NCBI GenBank assembly: GCA_035578175.1
Contig: JAQMRL010000001.1
Coordinates: 429,611,545 to 429,675,544 of the forward strand
Origin: Catonia carolina
Taxonomy: Eukaryota > Arthropoda > Insecta > Hemiptera > Achilidae
DNA length: 64,000 nucleotides
Direction: 5' to 3'
The notes under the pieces are model-generated. The model worked only from the letters and a program-made list of their open reading frames with translations, did not search any database and was not told the origin of the DNA. Of the stretch, positions 11,738 through 22,875 are shown in pieces. The translations under genes were made by a program, and so were the position numbers. Every line of letters begins with the position of its first letter. The first letter of the stretch is position 1.

Positions 11738-13161
11738 CTTATCCGTTATTTCACATCATCAAAATATTGTGTGAATGCACCTTTACTGTTCAACCCAGCA
11801 ATCCCCAGCGCGTGCTCTATACTGTCGACTAGCAATCGGCTGTTTCTTTTATTTCGGTTGTTTTCATTTTTATTTAACTGTAACAGTATGTTATTATTTA
11901 AATGTAACTGTAAATAAAGAGAATGATGGTTCGATAATCCAACTTCGCGTTAGCGAGAAATGTCTCGCTTCTTAGAAGTTTGCTAATTCTGCAGATTGGT
12001 TTATTACACACCACACCCAATGATCCTGGCCAGTGGTGTTCAGTATCATATCCTGTCCATTTAAACAAATGCGCGGATTATGCAATATTCCTTTATCTTA
12101 AAGGAAACATATAGCTCTTTCCTTAGTAGAAATAATAGGAACCAATTCCAAAACATTCATTATGTATTTAACAGAACATGTGCAAAGCAAACAACCAATT
12201 AATGTGTATTAATAATCATGCAAACAATATCTACAATTAATTATAGTGAATGGGAGTCATCAGTAATAATATTAAAGATGCGTTTACACGAAATGACTTT
12301 AAGGTTACATACAGATGATGTGATATGATACAATGGAATAGGTCCGTCTATTATACCAACCTCTTCTGTTCTAAAAATGATTCAGTCATTTAACTGGCTG
12401 ACTGATAGAAACAAAACTACTTTTTTGAAGCCCAAAAACTGACAGTTGCAGAGCAAATAATTTAATATTATAAGAAACATACAAACTACCGTTAATTTAT
12501 TAATTAAACATATGCACTCGAACAAGACAATTAATTACAAATTGATTTCAGCAGATACTTAAGTACAGTTGGTTTTAATGTGCTTGCCAATAACCAAGAT
12601 GATGATGAAGTGACCAATATAAATAGATAATTAAAAACATATTAAAAAATAAAGTACTTTGACTACTAAAGATAAGTGATAAATAAATCACTTTAATTGA
12701 CAAGTACCTTGACTGCAAAACTTGTTCACTTGATAATTCAAAGATACCTACTTAAAACTTTTAATGATTTTCCAAGAAAAATCATTCTTAAAATAACCAA
12801 AGTGTTGACAACAAGCACTGAACGCATAATGGGAAATCCTTGTTCAAGCTACAGATCAACTCGCATAGTTAACCAAATTTAAAACCAAAAATTCTTTGGA
12901 AACCTTCTAAAAATATTTCACACGTAGTGATTAATTTTATAATTCACTTTAAACTGATATTTGGTACCTTAAGAGAATTTTACTCTCTTACTTTACCTCT
13001 CTGCCAGTGTAAATATGATACGAGGATAATGGTTTGCTGGCATTACTCCCACCACCTCCCCTTTAATTGGTCGCCAGAAGGCATAGACCTGGATGCCTTT
13101 CCGTAGAACTCTTAATGAAACAATGTGACGGCGACAGTCACCTTATTAAATCTAAAACTAA
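11738..13161. other. AT-rich region with a decayed Rep-B fragment, otherwise nothing
   Basis: A short inverted Rep-B piece lies at ~12,355-12,472 (CTCTTCTGTTCT...TTCAGTCAT). The block at 13,040-13,140 is GC-richer but unrecognised. The open frames at 11.8 and 12.7 kb look like chance. Confidence 0.45.
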
Positions 13162-13566
13162 GTTGTTGTTTTTGTTTAGGTAATCAGCCAAAAAGGCTGG
13201 TTTGAACCTCTAGAGGTTTTACTACGTAAAAACAAGGAGTAAGGTGGTTTACCATTGCCTCTTCCTCACAGAGTTGAAAGAGTATGCTTATCAGCATGCC
13301 AGGCCCTCCGAAAAGCACTCACTTTCCACCCTGCAAATGACACCATCACTTCATTCACCACAGGGTCTGGCTGCATAGTGAAATTCATTACTCTCAGAGG
13401 AGATAACTATGACTAGTGTCTTTTACACCACTACCTCTTCTGTTCTTAAATAGTTCAGTCATAAGTAGCTGACTACGTGATAAGAAACAGAACTATTTTT
13501 TTTAGCCCTGGACCAAACAGATAGAGTGCAATTAAAATAACACTCCACCTGCCCGTTTTGGGCATA
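13162..13566 (-). repeat. Rep-B, full-length copy
   Basis: Inverted full copy, from TTTAGGTAATCAGCC to CACTCCACCTGCCCG. Confidence 0.85.
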
Positions 13567-13594
13567 AAAACTAAGTTATAGTATATAAAAGTTC

Positions 13595-13649
13595 GAGGGC
13601 GAGTTGGAGCCAGGTCGACCAACCTGGGGAGTGTGAACTGCTCGCCCTC
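13595..13649. other. GC-rich two-stem hairpin
   Basis: The outer stem GAGGGCGAG (13,595-13,603) pairs with CTCGCCCTC (13,641-13,649). An inner hairpin pairs CCAGGT with ACCTGG (13,610-13,627) around a six-base loop. It stands out in AT-rich DNA. Function unknown; it may be the structured end of a retroelement. Confidence 0.5.
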
Positions 13650-13792
13650 TTGTCAGGGATGCCTCTAGGGCTCAAGGCCCACATCAGAAATAAGGGTCCT
13701 AACAGTCATGAAAAATATTTCTATTTCATATAATGAATTAATATAATAATTTCACTAACCTTCTTTTTAAACTGCGTCACCTTTATTTTATT

Positions 13793-13836
13793 CCTACTTA
13801 CACGTGTTTCGGTGGATCCACCATCATCAGAGTAAA
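13793..13836 (-). ncRNA. hammerhead-ribozyme-like motif, minus-strand arm
   Basis: Mirror image of the motif at 13,998-14,041, with the CTGATGA core at 13,824-13,830 read on the minus strand. A transcript from either strand would therefore contain it. Confidence 0.48.
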
Positions 13837-13997
13837 TGAAAAATTGAAACTAAAAATTTTTTTCATTTATTTAAAATTTACAGAAGATGATACATCTTCA
13901 GTCACTTGTATAAAACACTTTTATACAAGTGACTGAAGATGTATAATCTTCTGTAAATTTTAAATAAATGAAAAAAATTTTTAGTTTCAATTTTTCA

Positions 13998-14041
13998 TTT
14001 ACTCTGATGATGGTGGATCCACCGAAACACGTGTAAGTAGG
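13998..14041 (+). ncRNA. hammerhead-ribozyme-like motif, plus-strand arm
   Basis: Order of parts: helix I 5' side 13,998-14,003; CTGATGA core 14,004-14,010; one extra T at 14,011; helix II GGTG/CACC (14,012-14,023) with loop GATC; GAAA 14,024-14,027; a short helix III C/G with loop ACGT and the A-U pair; predicted cleavage after A at 14,035; helix I 3' side 14,036-14,041. Helix I gives six pairs, two of them G-U. Very short helix III is typical of hammerheads in Penelope-like elements. The extra base between A9 and helix II departs from consensus. Confidence 0.5.
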
Positions 14042-14514
14042 AATAAAATAAAGGTGAGGCAGTTTAAAAAGAAGGTTAGTGAAATTATTATATTAATTCA
14101 TTATATGAAATAGAAATATTTCAAACTGCAGGATGCATTATAAAGATTTATTTTTCATGAAAAATAGAACAAAGTTAAACTAACTAATAGAATAAAATAT
14201 TAGTTAGGACCTATAGTCGCCTTTAAATTATGTCCAGCAAGTGTTACATACAAGCAGCAAGTACACCATATATAAATTTAGACTACAGCACCTTCGACGA
14301 CACCCAAGACAACTCTACTCCCTTATTATACTACATGACGACGGCAGAATGTAGCTACCTCGTCCTCCTCCTATGAGGATAAGAACATCTTAAGGAGAGT
14401 AACCTTGAACAGATTTACACCAAACCAATCTGAAGAAGAAAGTCCAGTAGAGCAAATTCCAGCATGAGCATACCCATCAAGGGGCAGAGGAGCAGCTGAA
14501 CCCCCTCAGAAGCA

Positions 14515-15230
14515 AACAATAACAATTAAATGGTTATAACATCATCTCAATCTCTTACACGAATGGTGTAAAACATGGAAAATGAAACTTCAATACGGCA
14601 AAATCCCTTCACGTAACTTTCACACTCCGTCATGGTGATTGCCCACCAGTATACATAGACAATGAACCTCTCACAAAAACAGATATGGTCAAGTATCTTA
14701 ATCTGACTTTTGATAAACAACTTACTTGGAGCACAATATCAAACGGAAACGTTTATTACTGAATTCCCGACTTAAACTTCTATATTCTCTATTTCACAAA
14801 CGATCAAAATTACCAATGGCACAAAAAATTACGCATATTATATTGTTCTCTTTTGAAACCTATGTGGACCTACGGGTCCCAAATTTACGGTTCAACCAAA
14901 CCCTTTAACTTGCAACGAATTCAAGCATTCCAGTCAAAAACATTACGCCTTAGAGCAAAAGCACCACTTCACGTTAGCAACAAAACCTTACATACAGATT
15001 TGAAAACACCACTTGTACAAAATTCCATTAAATACCTATATAAACGCTTTCACGACAAGTCACAAGAACACGAGAACCCACTGGTGCGTTCACTTAATTT
15101 GATACACAAATTTCATTCTTGGGGAGGCACCAATGGGGGCCCTACCCCTCTCATGTCATATACATTATTATCATAATCATCACATTTGCTTGTTGTAAAA
15201 TTTTACAGTTGTAAATAAAGAATTAAAGAG
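14515..15230 (+). pseudogene. Jockey-type non-LTR retrotransposon, 3' fragment
   Basis: Frames in sequence read LNLLHEWCKTWKMKL, TFTLRHGDCPPVYIDNEPL, DMVKYL, LTW, KPMWTYGSQIYG, RIQAFQSKTLR and [20 protein letters not shown]. This is the end of the reverse transcriptase and the thumb region of the Jockey clade. Frame changes show it is dead. It ends in an A-rich tail after AATAAAGAATTAAAG. Confidence 0.88.
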
Positions 15231-15300
15231 GAAAAAAATGGTTATAAAGTGATGATATGAAACAAAATAGAGTAAAAATCAAGATGTATCTAGAGACACT

Positions 15301-15335
15301 ATAACATTTTATTGGAGGACCCAATAAAATGTTAC
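15301..15335. other. short hairpin
   Basis: ATAACATTTTATTGG and CCAATAAAATGTTAC form 14 of 15 pairs around a five-base loop; possibly the relic of MITE ends. Confidence 0.5.
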
Positions 15336-15439
15336 AACTGAACAACCATAGCTTGCCCCCCCCCCCTAGTTTTGATCCTAGGTACGCCAATGAATTCCAG
15401 TGACCAAAAAATAAAACAATAACGAAAGAATCAGCTTTT

Positions 15440-15590
15440 TTTTGAAATCACATTAAAATTTTGGTCATTACCAACTACTTTGGGTTTTGACCCATAACAA
15501 GTTCCAGACATTTGCTAGAAATCGAACCCAGGACCTTCCGCTTTGTAGGGTATCAGGCTAACCACTACGCCATTGAGGCAGTAAGCATCA
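15440..15590 (-). repeat. tRNA-derived SINE (family E)
   Basis: On the minus strand it reads GGCGTAGTGGTTAGCCTGAT (box A) and GGTTCGATTTC (box B), followed by a TGG-AAnTTGT / AAAACCCAAAGTAG tail shared with the copies at 35.8, 48.3, 52.2 and 60.5 kb. Confidence 0.72.
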
Positions 15591-15822
15591 GTGTTTAAAA
15601 TGCATTCAACAGTTCTGTACCCAATCTAAATGATAACTTTATTAGTTTTCATCGATCTTTATTCTTTTTAATGCTGCTTTAATTTTTTCTTATTTAATAC
15701 ATTTTTATTAACTTGTTTTGGAGTACCCATTTTCATTAGAATATAAATAAATAATTAAAACTGAAACCCCACTTTAATTATTAAAATTGAAACCATTGAT
15801 TTCCATCTTAATCGTTGATTCC

Positions 15823-15862
15823 ATTCTGATGAAGGTGAATCCACCGAAACACATTAGTAAAT
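15823..15862 (+). ncRNA. diverged hammerhead-like motif
   Basis: CTGATGA at 15,826-15,832, an extra A, helix II GGTG/CACC (15,834-15,845) with loop AATC, GAAA at 15,846-15,849, short helix III with loop ACATTA, then GTA. Helix I next to the core is ATT/AAT here and ACT/AGT in the 14-kb copy, a compensated change. Only three helix I pairs remain. Confidence 0.4.
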
Positions 15863-18371
15863 ATATATAAATAACTTTAATACAAAAAACTTAAATTAGC
15901 ATTTAAGAAGAATACAGGGGTGGTGAGAAATAAAAGTGATTTGTCATTTTTAGAAACAGAAGACTACAGATTTTCCAGTTTCGTTAATTTATGTAACATA
16001 TGTAAAAATAAAAAACACTTTTAATAACGTTTAAAAAAAAGTACGACCAAACATGGAAGCCTCCATAACTTCATGGAAAAGAGACAGACTGAAAAGTAAA
16101 AAGACCTGGATTCAAATCCTGGAATTACAGCTACTAGCAGAGAAGGTTCAACATCTATTGTATCCACTAATGACCAAACAATTAATGATATTATGACCAA
16201 AAAAATTTTGAATATAGTTCAACTACATAAAACCACAAACAGACTTGATGTGTAGCAGAACTTAACAACCACAACACACCAAATCTTGTAAAATACTACA
16301 TCCTATTATTATAAACGCACAGAGTAACCAGAAAAATACCAACTTAACCAAAAATGTACTTAACAAAACTGATATTTATTCAACATTGTAAGCTTGTTAT
16401 TCACTACCAATTTTAATAGATTAAGGCAGGGTCTAAAAAATGTTAACATATATTACCTCAAAGTTTATTAAAGAATAGAAATTATCTTAATGTGGAAAAA
16501 TGAGTTATGCTACAAACATTTTCCATTTAATGCCAAGAACAAGTAACAAACTTATCTAAGTTGTTGATTTCACCTCAAGTTCACCTCAAGGAAAACAACA
16601 ATCAACACTGTTTTATTGTAACTAATATAGTAATCAAATATACTACAAAGTGTAGTAATTTCATACACGTAAAAAGCCACAAATAACACAAAAATCAAAA
16701 TTGAATAACTAACAATCAATCTACCATTATTTTAATGTTTTTTTTTTATTTTTACATGGATATCAATTGTGCAAGCAGGATTAAAATGAAAAAGGTTTGG
16801 GAGACAAAAAAAAATAATGCAAAAGAGAAAACAATAAGCGTGAGAAAAAAAATCACCTACTGTGGTCCTTAGTAGAAATAATAAAATTATTTTTTATCAT
16901 TTTTTATCCTTCTTATTGAAGGAAACATTTAATCTGAGGTAAAAGTTCAGTTATTTTTATAACAGCTTCAACAGAAATTCTAATATTATGTAATCTAGTG
17001 TCGTAAGAAATATAACGATAAGTTGTAATGTAAACAAGTGCCTGATAAATCGTTTATATAATTTAACAAACAGAACACAATGTCAGTGTTGTCCATTGCT
17101 TCCGTAATTGGTGTTAGATAAAAATATTTACAAGGTACGACAAAGAACACAACCCAAAATATTACTAAACACTTAGTAATGAAATATCATAACCTACCAG
17201 AAATTCTTTTACAATTTTCCACACAAATATAATAAATATTTTTCCATTATTAATTCAATATACTCCCACATTTGTAAGTCCCCTGCCACATTTCTATTAA
17301 CTGCAACCTGCAATATTTACAAAAGCTATAAACTACATACATTAGTTAAAAATTAAATTAGTGGTAAAGTTAGCAAACAATTTAATAAATCAAGTAAAAA
17401 TGTTAAGTATAGGTAGTACACACAACAAAGTTTTGGTACACAAATAATGAAAAATTATTTAGTAACTGATTATTCTAAAAATGTAGTTTTATAACCAATA
17501 TTATGACCAATTTGAATAATTTTTCTTATGGGTAATGGGCGTTTTACACTCACCAAAATCTTTTAGGTCAAGTTAATTTCAGTACTACAATATTTGGTAT
17601 ATTTTTCATTACAAAAGCTAACACATTAACATTTTTCCAGTTATAAAAGTGTGGTCTTTCCTGATTTAAAACTGGTATTAACAATCAGGAAATTAAGGAA
17701 AATCTGTATACTACTACACTATCATAATAAATTTATTTTTGTTTAAATAAACAATAGCAACAAACTGTTGACAAATCAATTATTCAATGGGCGGTAATTA
17801 AATAGGTTAATGTTTACAAGACACAACTGTCAATAGTATTATTGTTAGAAGTTAGTTTGTTTAATAGATTTAAATTTAGTCGATATAAGAGTATCTAAAC
17901 AAAAAGTTGTGACAAGTTAACAGTGGTTTTTCAATTTTTCTATTAAATGCCAAATCTATGTACATTAAATGTGGTAAAAATGGTAAAAGGGTGTATTTAC
18001 CCTTTTCAATAAATAAAAGTTTTAAATTGCTAGATACGTGTGTACGTAGATTAATACACTTGTAACAAAACAACATACATAAAAAATTATAAAATTGGAG
18101 TAAAAATAACGAAAAACATAACCCAACGAATGTCCAAAAAACTGGTGGGATGAAAAACAAACAGTTTTATCAACGTTACTCTACTAACACAAATTCCGAT
18201 TACCTATGAATTTTATGTTTCACATAAATCAATAGATATAAGTATGTAATAAAATACACAAACATGACCACAATATTAATATTTTAAATTGGGAAAACCA
18301 GACAGGGTCCTAGCCCAAAAGAATGACGGGGGAACGAAAATCGTTACGACGTTAACATGAATGGCGATTAC
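15860..18371. other. probable intron of the PDZ gene, no exon seen
   Basis: AT-rich, with many short A and T runs. A 94-codon minus-strand open frame around 17.9-18.2 kb is hydrophobic, composition-driven and not credible. No repeat family of this window was recognised in it. Confidence 0.4.
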
Positions 18372-18509
18372 CTTCCCACTTTCTGCAGCTGGTGAATTCT
18401 CCACAATGTCATAGATAATTGGCGGCAATCCAGGTGTTCCCAATAACGAAAATCCTAATCCACAGGAAGGATCTTTTCTGTTCAAAACAACTAACAACTC
18501 TTCAGCCAT
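18372..18509 (-). CDS. first coding exon of a PDZ-domain protein (rest not in view)
   Basis: 46 codons from ATG (context tatcATGG, good for initiation) to ESGK, followed by donor AAG|gtaatc. The peptide MAEELLVVLNRKDPSCGLGF is the first strand plus the GLGF carboxylate-binding loop of a PDZ domain. It continues with LPPIIYDIVENSPAAESGK, the second strand and the SPAAxSG turn. The reading frame then dies in the intron, as expected for a split PDZ domain. PDZ domains bind C-terminal peptides of partners and scaffold membrane or cytoskeletal complexes. I could not name the gene, and no matching second exon (GDxIxxVNG-type) was found to the left. Confidence 0.8.
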
Positions 18510-18830
18510 GATAAATTACAAGTTGGCTAGCACACATTATTGCCTTACACCAGATGTTTTACGAAAAAACGAACACATAAGAATGGCGCACCATATTAAT
18601 TGACATCAGTAACAATCACACTCATAAAAATGAAACAAATAGTACTACACTATGACCGTAGTTAGTTAAATACTACATTAATTTCCCATTCATCGAACAG
18701 AAAGACACGCCGACACACTACTCGGGCAGAGGTCGGCTAGTAACTGCAAGTTATGTTGGCAGCGCTGTCTGTATCCCACGAACAAAGAGAATCAAGGCAA
18801 GACTGAAAAGAAAAGAGACAAAAATGTGAA
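18510..18830 (-). promoter_or_regulatory. 5' UTR and probable promoter of the PDZ gene
   Basis: The ~320 bases upstream of the ATG are less AT-rich than the surroundings, especially 18,715-18,800, where several CG dinucleotides occur. No TATA box is obvious. Position and composition suggest a transcription start near here; this is inference. Confidence 0.35.
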
Positions 18831-19984
18831 AGACGGAGGGAAATTTAAACAACACAAATTACTATAGTATAAATCGTAGGAACATTGAAATTTTTAATTT
18901 TTCTTTCTTAAATACTAATACGATCTGTAAAGTATGATATTGTAGTAATCTCATGTCTACATTTCATGTCAGTTGTATACTCGTACAAAAATATTCCTTC
19001 ATCTTTGTTGCACATGGTATGGTCAATACAATTAATTTACAAAGATTGAAGTACTGATGATAACAATTTGTTACAAGATTGATACAATTTGAATTGGTAA
19101 CCTACAGCGGAAAGATATACTATTTAATTTTAAAAACAGGTTTGCTAACACAATGTATAGTCTTTTATATCACAGTTTCCCTTACAGCTAAATAAAATTA
19201 TTTCATAATATTATGTCAGTTTATACTAGTCCTCATCCAAGCTTAATAATTACAACATTGAATAGTAGGTTTATTTATGAATTTGCCCTTCAAGTGATGC
19301 TTTGCTCCACTTTCCTGTCAAGTGCGTCAAAGGGGTTTGATGGATCAGAGGGCCAAAGTAGATCAGACTCCATAAATGGTTAAGAACCATGGAAGTGCAT
19401 GTGCCATGCATACACTTTGCCATTTGGAATTTTGTTACACCAGAGGGGATCGGTGGATCAGAATGTTTAAGTGTTCAAGGTTGAATGAAGTCAATGAACA
19501 AACTTTGTGGCTCTATTCACCTCAAAGTTGTATTTAATCTTCATGATGCTGTACCCCCCAAAGTTTGCTGGTTTTATGTTATCTGTGAACTGCTTGCTCT
19601 CAATTTTCAGTGAATAGACCTATTATCAGTTGGTATGAAATATTAGACAGAGAATTAAATGAACTTTCCCGTGAAAGTTTACCTGTTGAAAATAAAGTAC
19701 CTAGTACAGTAGGTCCTAAATTTATGAACATAATGTGTGTACTAGCTGATCATTTGTCAATAAAATTGTTTTTAAGTCAAAACACTCATAGATAAAGTAT
19801 GACATGAACACTTACAAACTTATTGCCTTTATTAATATACAAAAACTGTATCCTTACTGAAATTATCATTAAGGAACTGACAGTAGACCATATTTTTGCT
19901 AAACTTGTTTATTAAAAAATTGTAACACAAATTTTTATTATTCTTATAATAATTTTTAACTTCAAAAACCACTTTTCAAACAAT
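18831..19984. other. intergenic, unassigned
   Basis: No gene recognised. A GC-richer patch at 19,260-19,480 has short open frames on both strands, but none matches a family I know. The 61-codon plus-strand frame at 19.6-19.8 kb is unassigned. Confidence 0.35.
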
Positions 19985-20480
19985 ATTTACTCATGCTTTT
20001 TTATTTGACTTTCAAACCACAGGAAAATACTCTTCAGGAATTTTTTCAGAGCTCTAGTATTTTCGAATAGGTGTACTAGTAAACATTTTAATTTAAAATC
20101 CCCAGACAAATTTCCACCAACCAATAATGTATGTCTTATGCTGCTTTGTAATCTGACAGTCTTTTCTTCTTTAGCTACATATGTTTGGTCTGGTATTTTA
20201 AAAAAAATCATTTCTATATTGGATATTTTGTTGTGTAACTAATATTCTTCATAGGTTATCACCTTTTAGAATTCTTTCTGATGTAACTCAGTAGCTTCAT
20301 TGTCCACACTGTTAACATCACCTGTTACTTCTATATTGTACAGATTAGCACACATTTTAAATAGGTTGAACTAGCCATGACTTTCCGTGAATTTTTTGTT
20401 TGAATTATCTCCTTTTTTTACTCTAAACATTTTTTTGGAAGCACCTGCATTACTATATTTTATTAATACTAAAATGATCA
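19985..20480 (-). pseudogene. Tigger (TIGD1-like, pogo group) transposase remnant
   Basis: Minus-strand pieces in order: KKGDNSNKKFTESHG, NLYNIEVTGDVNSVDNEATE, KIPDQTYVAKEEKTV, LLVGGNLSGDFKLK and FENTRALK. They follow the order of TIGD1/jerky-type proteins (CENP-B-type DNA-binding end, linker, DDE start). Stops interrupt it, and the NVDETG box with the first catalytic Asp has decayed to NIEM. Confidence 0.75.
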
Positions 20481-21391
20481 TTCTTGGCATTCGTAAATTG
20501 AGGATGCCCGGTATAGAGATAGCTCCTAAAACTGGTGATCAAATTTTTGTGAAATAGACAAGATTTTATTGAACACATTGGTGGCGGATAATATATTACC
20601 CCTTTGCAGAGTATTGATGGATATATCTACCAATTAACCTTTCCCACAGGTCATTTTGTGGACATATCCGCATACGGTTTTAAATGGTTAATGTCGTTTA
20701 ATGGATACATCCACACATTCACAACTTATGCCAAAATATCTAAATATTCCAGGAAATTTGCACCTGCAGAAACTAGGTTGACAGCACTGCCCACCACTAT
20801 TTCCTGTGTGCCACAAGGCACGTGTTCCAAACCAATCGTACTTCCTCTGTTTGTTACTTACATTCATTCAATTTAAAGAGAACATTTCTTTAAACACTCT
20901 GTACGTGTAGTACAATTGGCCTCTTTACTGATGCCATAAACACAAGTCTCAAGAACTGTTTTGCATGAGATTGTTACTGACGTTTACGTTATCACAAATT
21001 GTGTTCCGCTCTTCTATGTTATGGTGGGATATTTCTTTCAGAAACGTTTGGATAAAATGGTCACCCATTACAATAAGTGCCTGAACATTTTTGGAAACTA
21101 TATTGACAAGAAATAGTTTTTAAAGTATTAAAATATACTTAAAAAAAATGTTTTAGTATTTTTTATTTCAAAATGGTAGTTGCTTTCTCGCCACACTCCA
21201 CAAATAAGAAAGATCTTTCACATAAACGAATTACACCAACTGGTGTCATCCTATGTTTCATTGTAATATAGTGTCAACATGGAAGTAGAGTTTGTCTAAT
21301 TTAACGTAGCATAATGTATGCATGCGCAGTAACATATTTCATGACCCCTGGGGGTCTGCGCTCTGCGGACTACCTTTTGGGAACCACTGCT
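20481..21391. mobile_element. transposon debris ending in a hAT-like terminus
   Basis: The right end at ~21,337-21,391 reads GGGGTCTGCG...TTTTGGGAACCACTG; the reverse complement starts CAGTGGTTCCCAAAA, the classic hAT end. No left partner was found. The 90-codon frame at 20,604-20,876 is faintly transposase-like but unassigned. Confidence 0.5.
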
Positions 21392-21654
21392 CTAAGCTAT
21401 CTTTTTTATGTAGTCATTTTCTCTCGTTCAACTTCTCCCATACTCCAATACCATACAACCCTACTACCTACGCAGAAATGACACTAAGATAAAATAGGTG
21501 TAAAGTACAACCATCAGGAGTCTTACCTTTATGCTCAACATGTTAATAGATACATAAATGAGTGAGTGCATGTACAGCCACGGCAACTTATTTAAAATCA
21601 TAATTCACTGACATAATAACCAGCAACATAAAAACATCTACACATTCATATTTT

Positions 21655-21944
21655 ATGTGTTGTTTAGGTCATCAGTCGAAAAGGCTGGTTGAAGCTCTAG
21701 AGACTTTACTAAGTAAAATGAGGAGTGAGGTGGTTTACCATCCCTTCCTCACCGAGTGAAAAAGTATGCTTACCAGCATGACAGGCACTCTGAAAAGCAT
21801 CTACTCCCCACCCAGCAAATAACACCTTCACTTCATTCACCACAGTGTCTGACTGTACAATGAAATTCATTACGCTCAGAGTAGATAACTCTGATTAGTG
21901 TCTTTTACACCTCTTCTCTTCTGTTCTTAAACGCTTCAGTCATA
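21655..21944 (-). repeat. Rep-B, first part of a copy interrupted by mariner
   Basis: Inverted copy from TTTAGGTCATCAG to CTTCAGTCATA, where the mariner at 21,945-22,875 was inserted. It resumes at 22,876. Confidence 0.88.
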
Positions 21945-22875
21945 CGAGGTGTGGCTATTAAATAATGATACTGATGTTGTAAAAAATTTTACTTTTATTT
22001 TATACATAATCACTTATTGTCACCTTCAATATACACTCCTTCTCTATCCCTACAAAGCTTCATGCAAATTTTCCATTGTTGGAAACTGCTGGAAGTCATT
22101 TTCTGTCAGCTCCTTCGGGACACGTGCTGCTTTCTCTTTTAGAGCTTCCACAGACTCAAATCTTGTCCCTTTTATTGCAGATTTCACCTAAGGGAACAGG
22201 TAGAAGATAATAACATGTGATGAAACGTGGTTTTTTACTTATGATCTGGAAACGAAGCACCAATCCATGCTCTGGAAGAGCCGAACTTCACCAAGAGCTC
22301 GAATGAGCAACTCAAAATTTAAAGCAATGATAATTGTTTTTTTTTTTTATATCCATGGGATTGTGTACCTTCATTGGGTTCCTGAAGGTCAAACAATTAA
22401 TCAATATTAATACCTTGAGGTACTTTCTAAACTACGTTTAAGAGTAAAGAAAAAACACCCCAAAATGTGGAAGGACAAATCATGGGTTCTCCACCAAGAC
22501 AATGTGCCAGCTCATTCTCCGTTATCTGTTAAGAGGTTCTTAGCCAAGTACAGCATCTCAGTGTTAGAACATCCATCTTATTCACCAGATCTTGCACCAT
22601 ATGACTTCTACCTGTTCCCTGAGGTGAAATCTGCATTAGAAGGGACAAGATTTGAGTCTGTGGAAGCTGTAAAAGAGAAAGCAGCACGTGTCTTGAAGGA
22701 GCACAGAACAGAGGACAGAAGATGACTTCCAGCACTGTTTCCAACAATGGAAAATTCGCATGGAACATTGTAGGGATAGAGAAGGAGTGTATATTGAAGG
22801 TGACAATAAGTGATTATGTATAAAATAAAAATAAATTTTTTTACGTCAGTCTTGTTATTTAATAGCCACACCTCG
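21945..22875. mobile_element. mariner with long inverted ends, nested in Rep-B
   Basis: The outer ends CGAGGTGTGGCTATTAAATA are inverted and flanked by TA (21,943-21,944, 22,876-22,877). The inverted match continues inward for ~265 bases: 21,945-22,210 is an inverted copy of the element's own 3' end, including the transposase C-terminus. The original 5' end was thus replaced by an inverted 3' end. Confidence 0.88.
22205..22805 (+). pseudogene. mariner transposase C-terminal two-thirds
   Basis: Reads CDETWFFTYDLETKHQSMLW (first catalytic Asp region), then a stop and spacer, then MWKDKSWVLHQDNVPAHSP...HPSYSPDLAPYDFYLFPEV. The last two catalytic Asp are 34 residues apart (DD34D). The DNA-binding N-terminus is missing, and stops and a frame change at the end make it inactive. 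Confidence 0.9.

Larger units (their letters stand above)
13713..14121. mobile_element. 409-bp near-perfect palindromic element
   Basis: Two ~203-base arms meet at a three-base loop centred on 13,917. I count two mismatches between the arms. Each arm carries a hammerhead-like motif (see the next two entries). The arms share the CTTACACGTGTTTCGG block with the array at 41.7-42.6 kb and a fragment at 15.8 kb. No coding sequence and no clear target duplication. Penelope-like elements are known to carry hammerheads in their terminal repeats and to occur with those repeats inverted. Confidence 0.85.

Noticed and set aside
17876..18160. 94-codon hydrophobic minus-strand ORF near the PDZ exon
   Set aside because: Rich in Phe/Leu/Cys as expected of T-rich DNA; no splice sites or family match to make it an exon.
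19260..19420. Minus-strand frame including SDPSNPFDALDRKVEQ that looks protein-like
   Set aside because: Bounded by stops, no splice sites clearly placed and no recognised family; may be old transposon sequence.
20604..20876. 90-codon ORF with faint piggyBac-like wording (YGFKWLM...GYIHTFT)
   Set aside because: Too short and weak; the neighbouring identifiable protein is Tigger on the other strand, so the resemblance may be chance.
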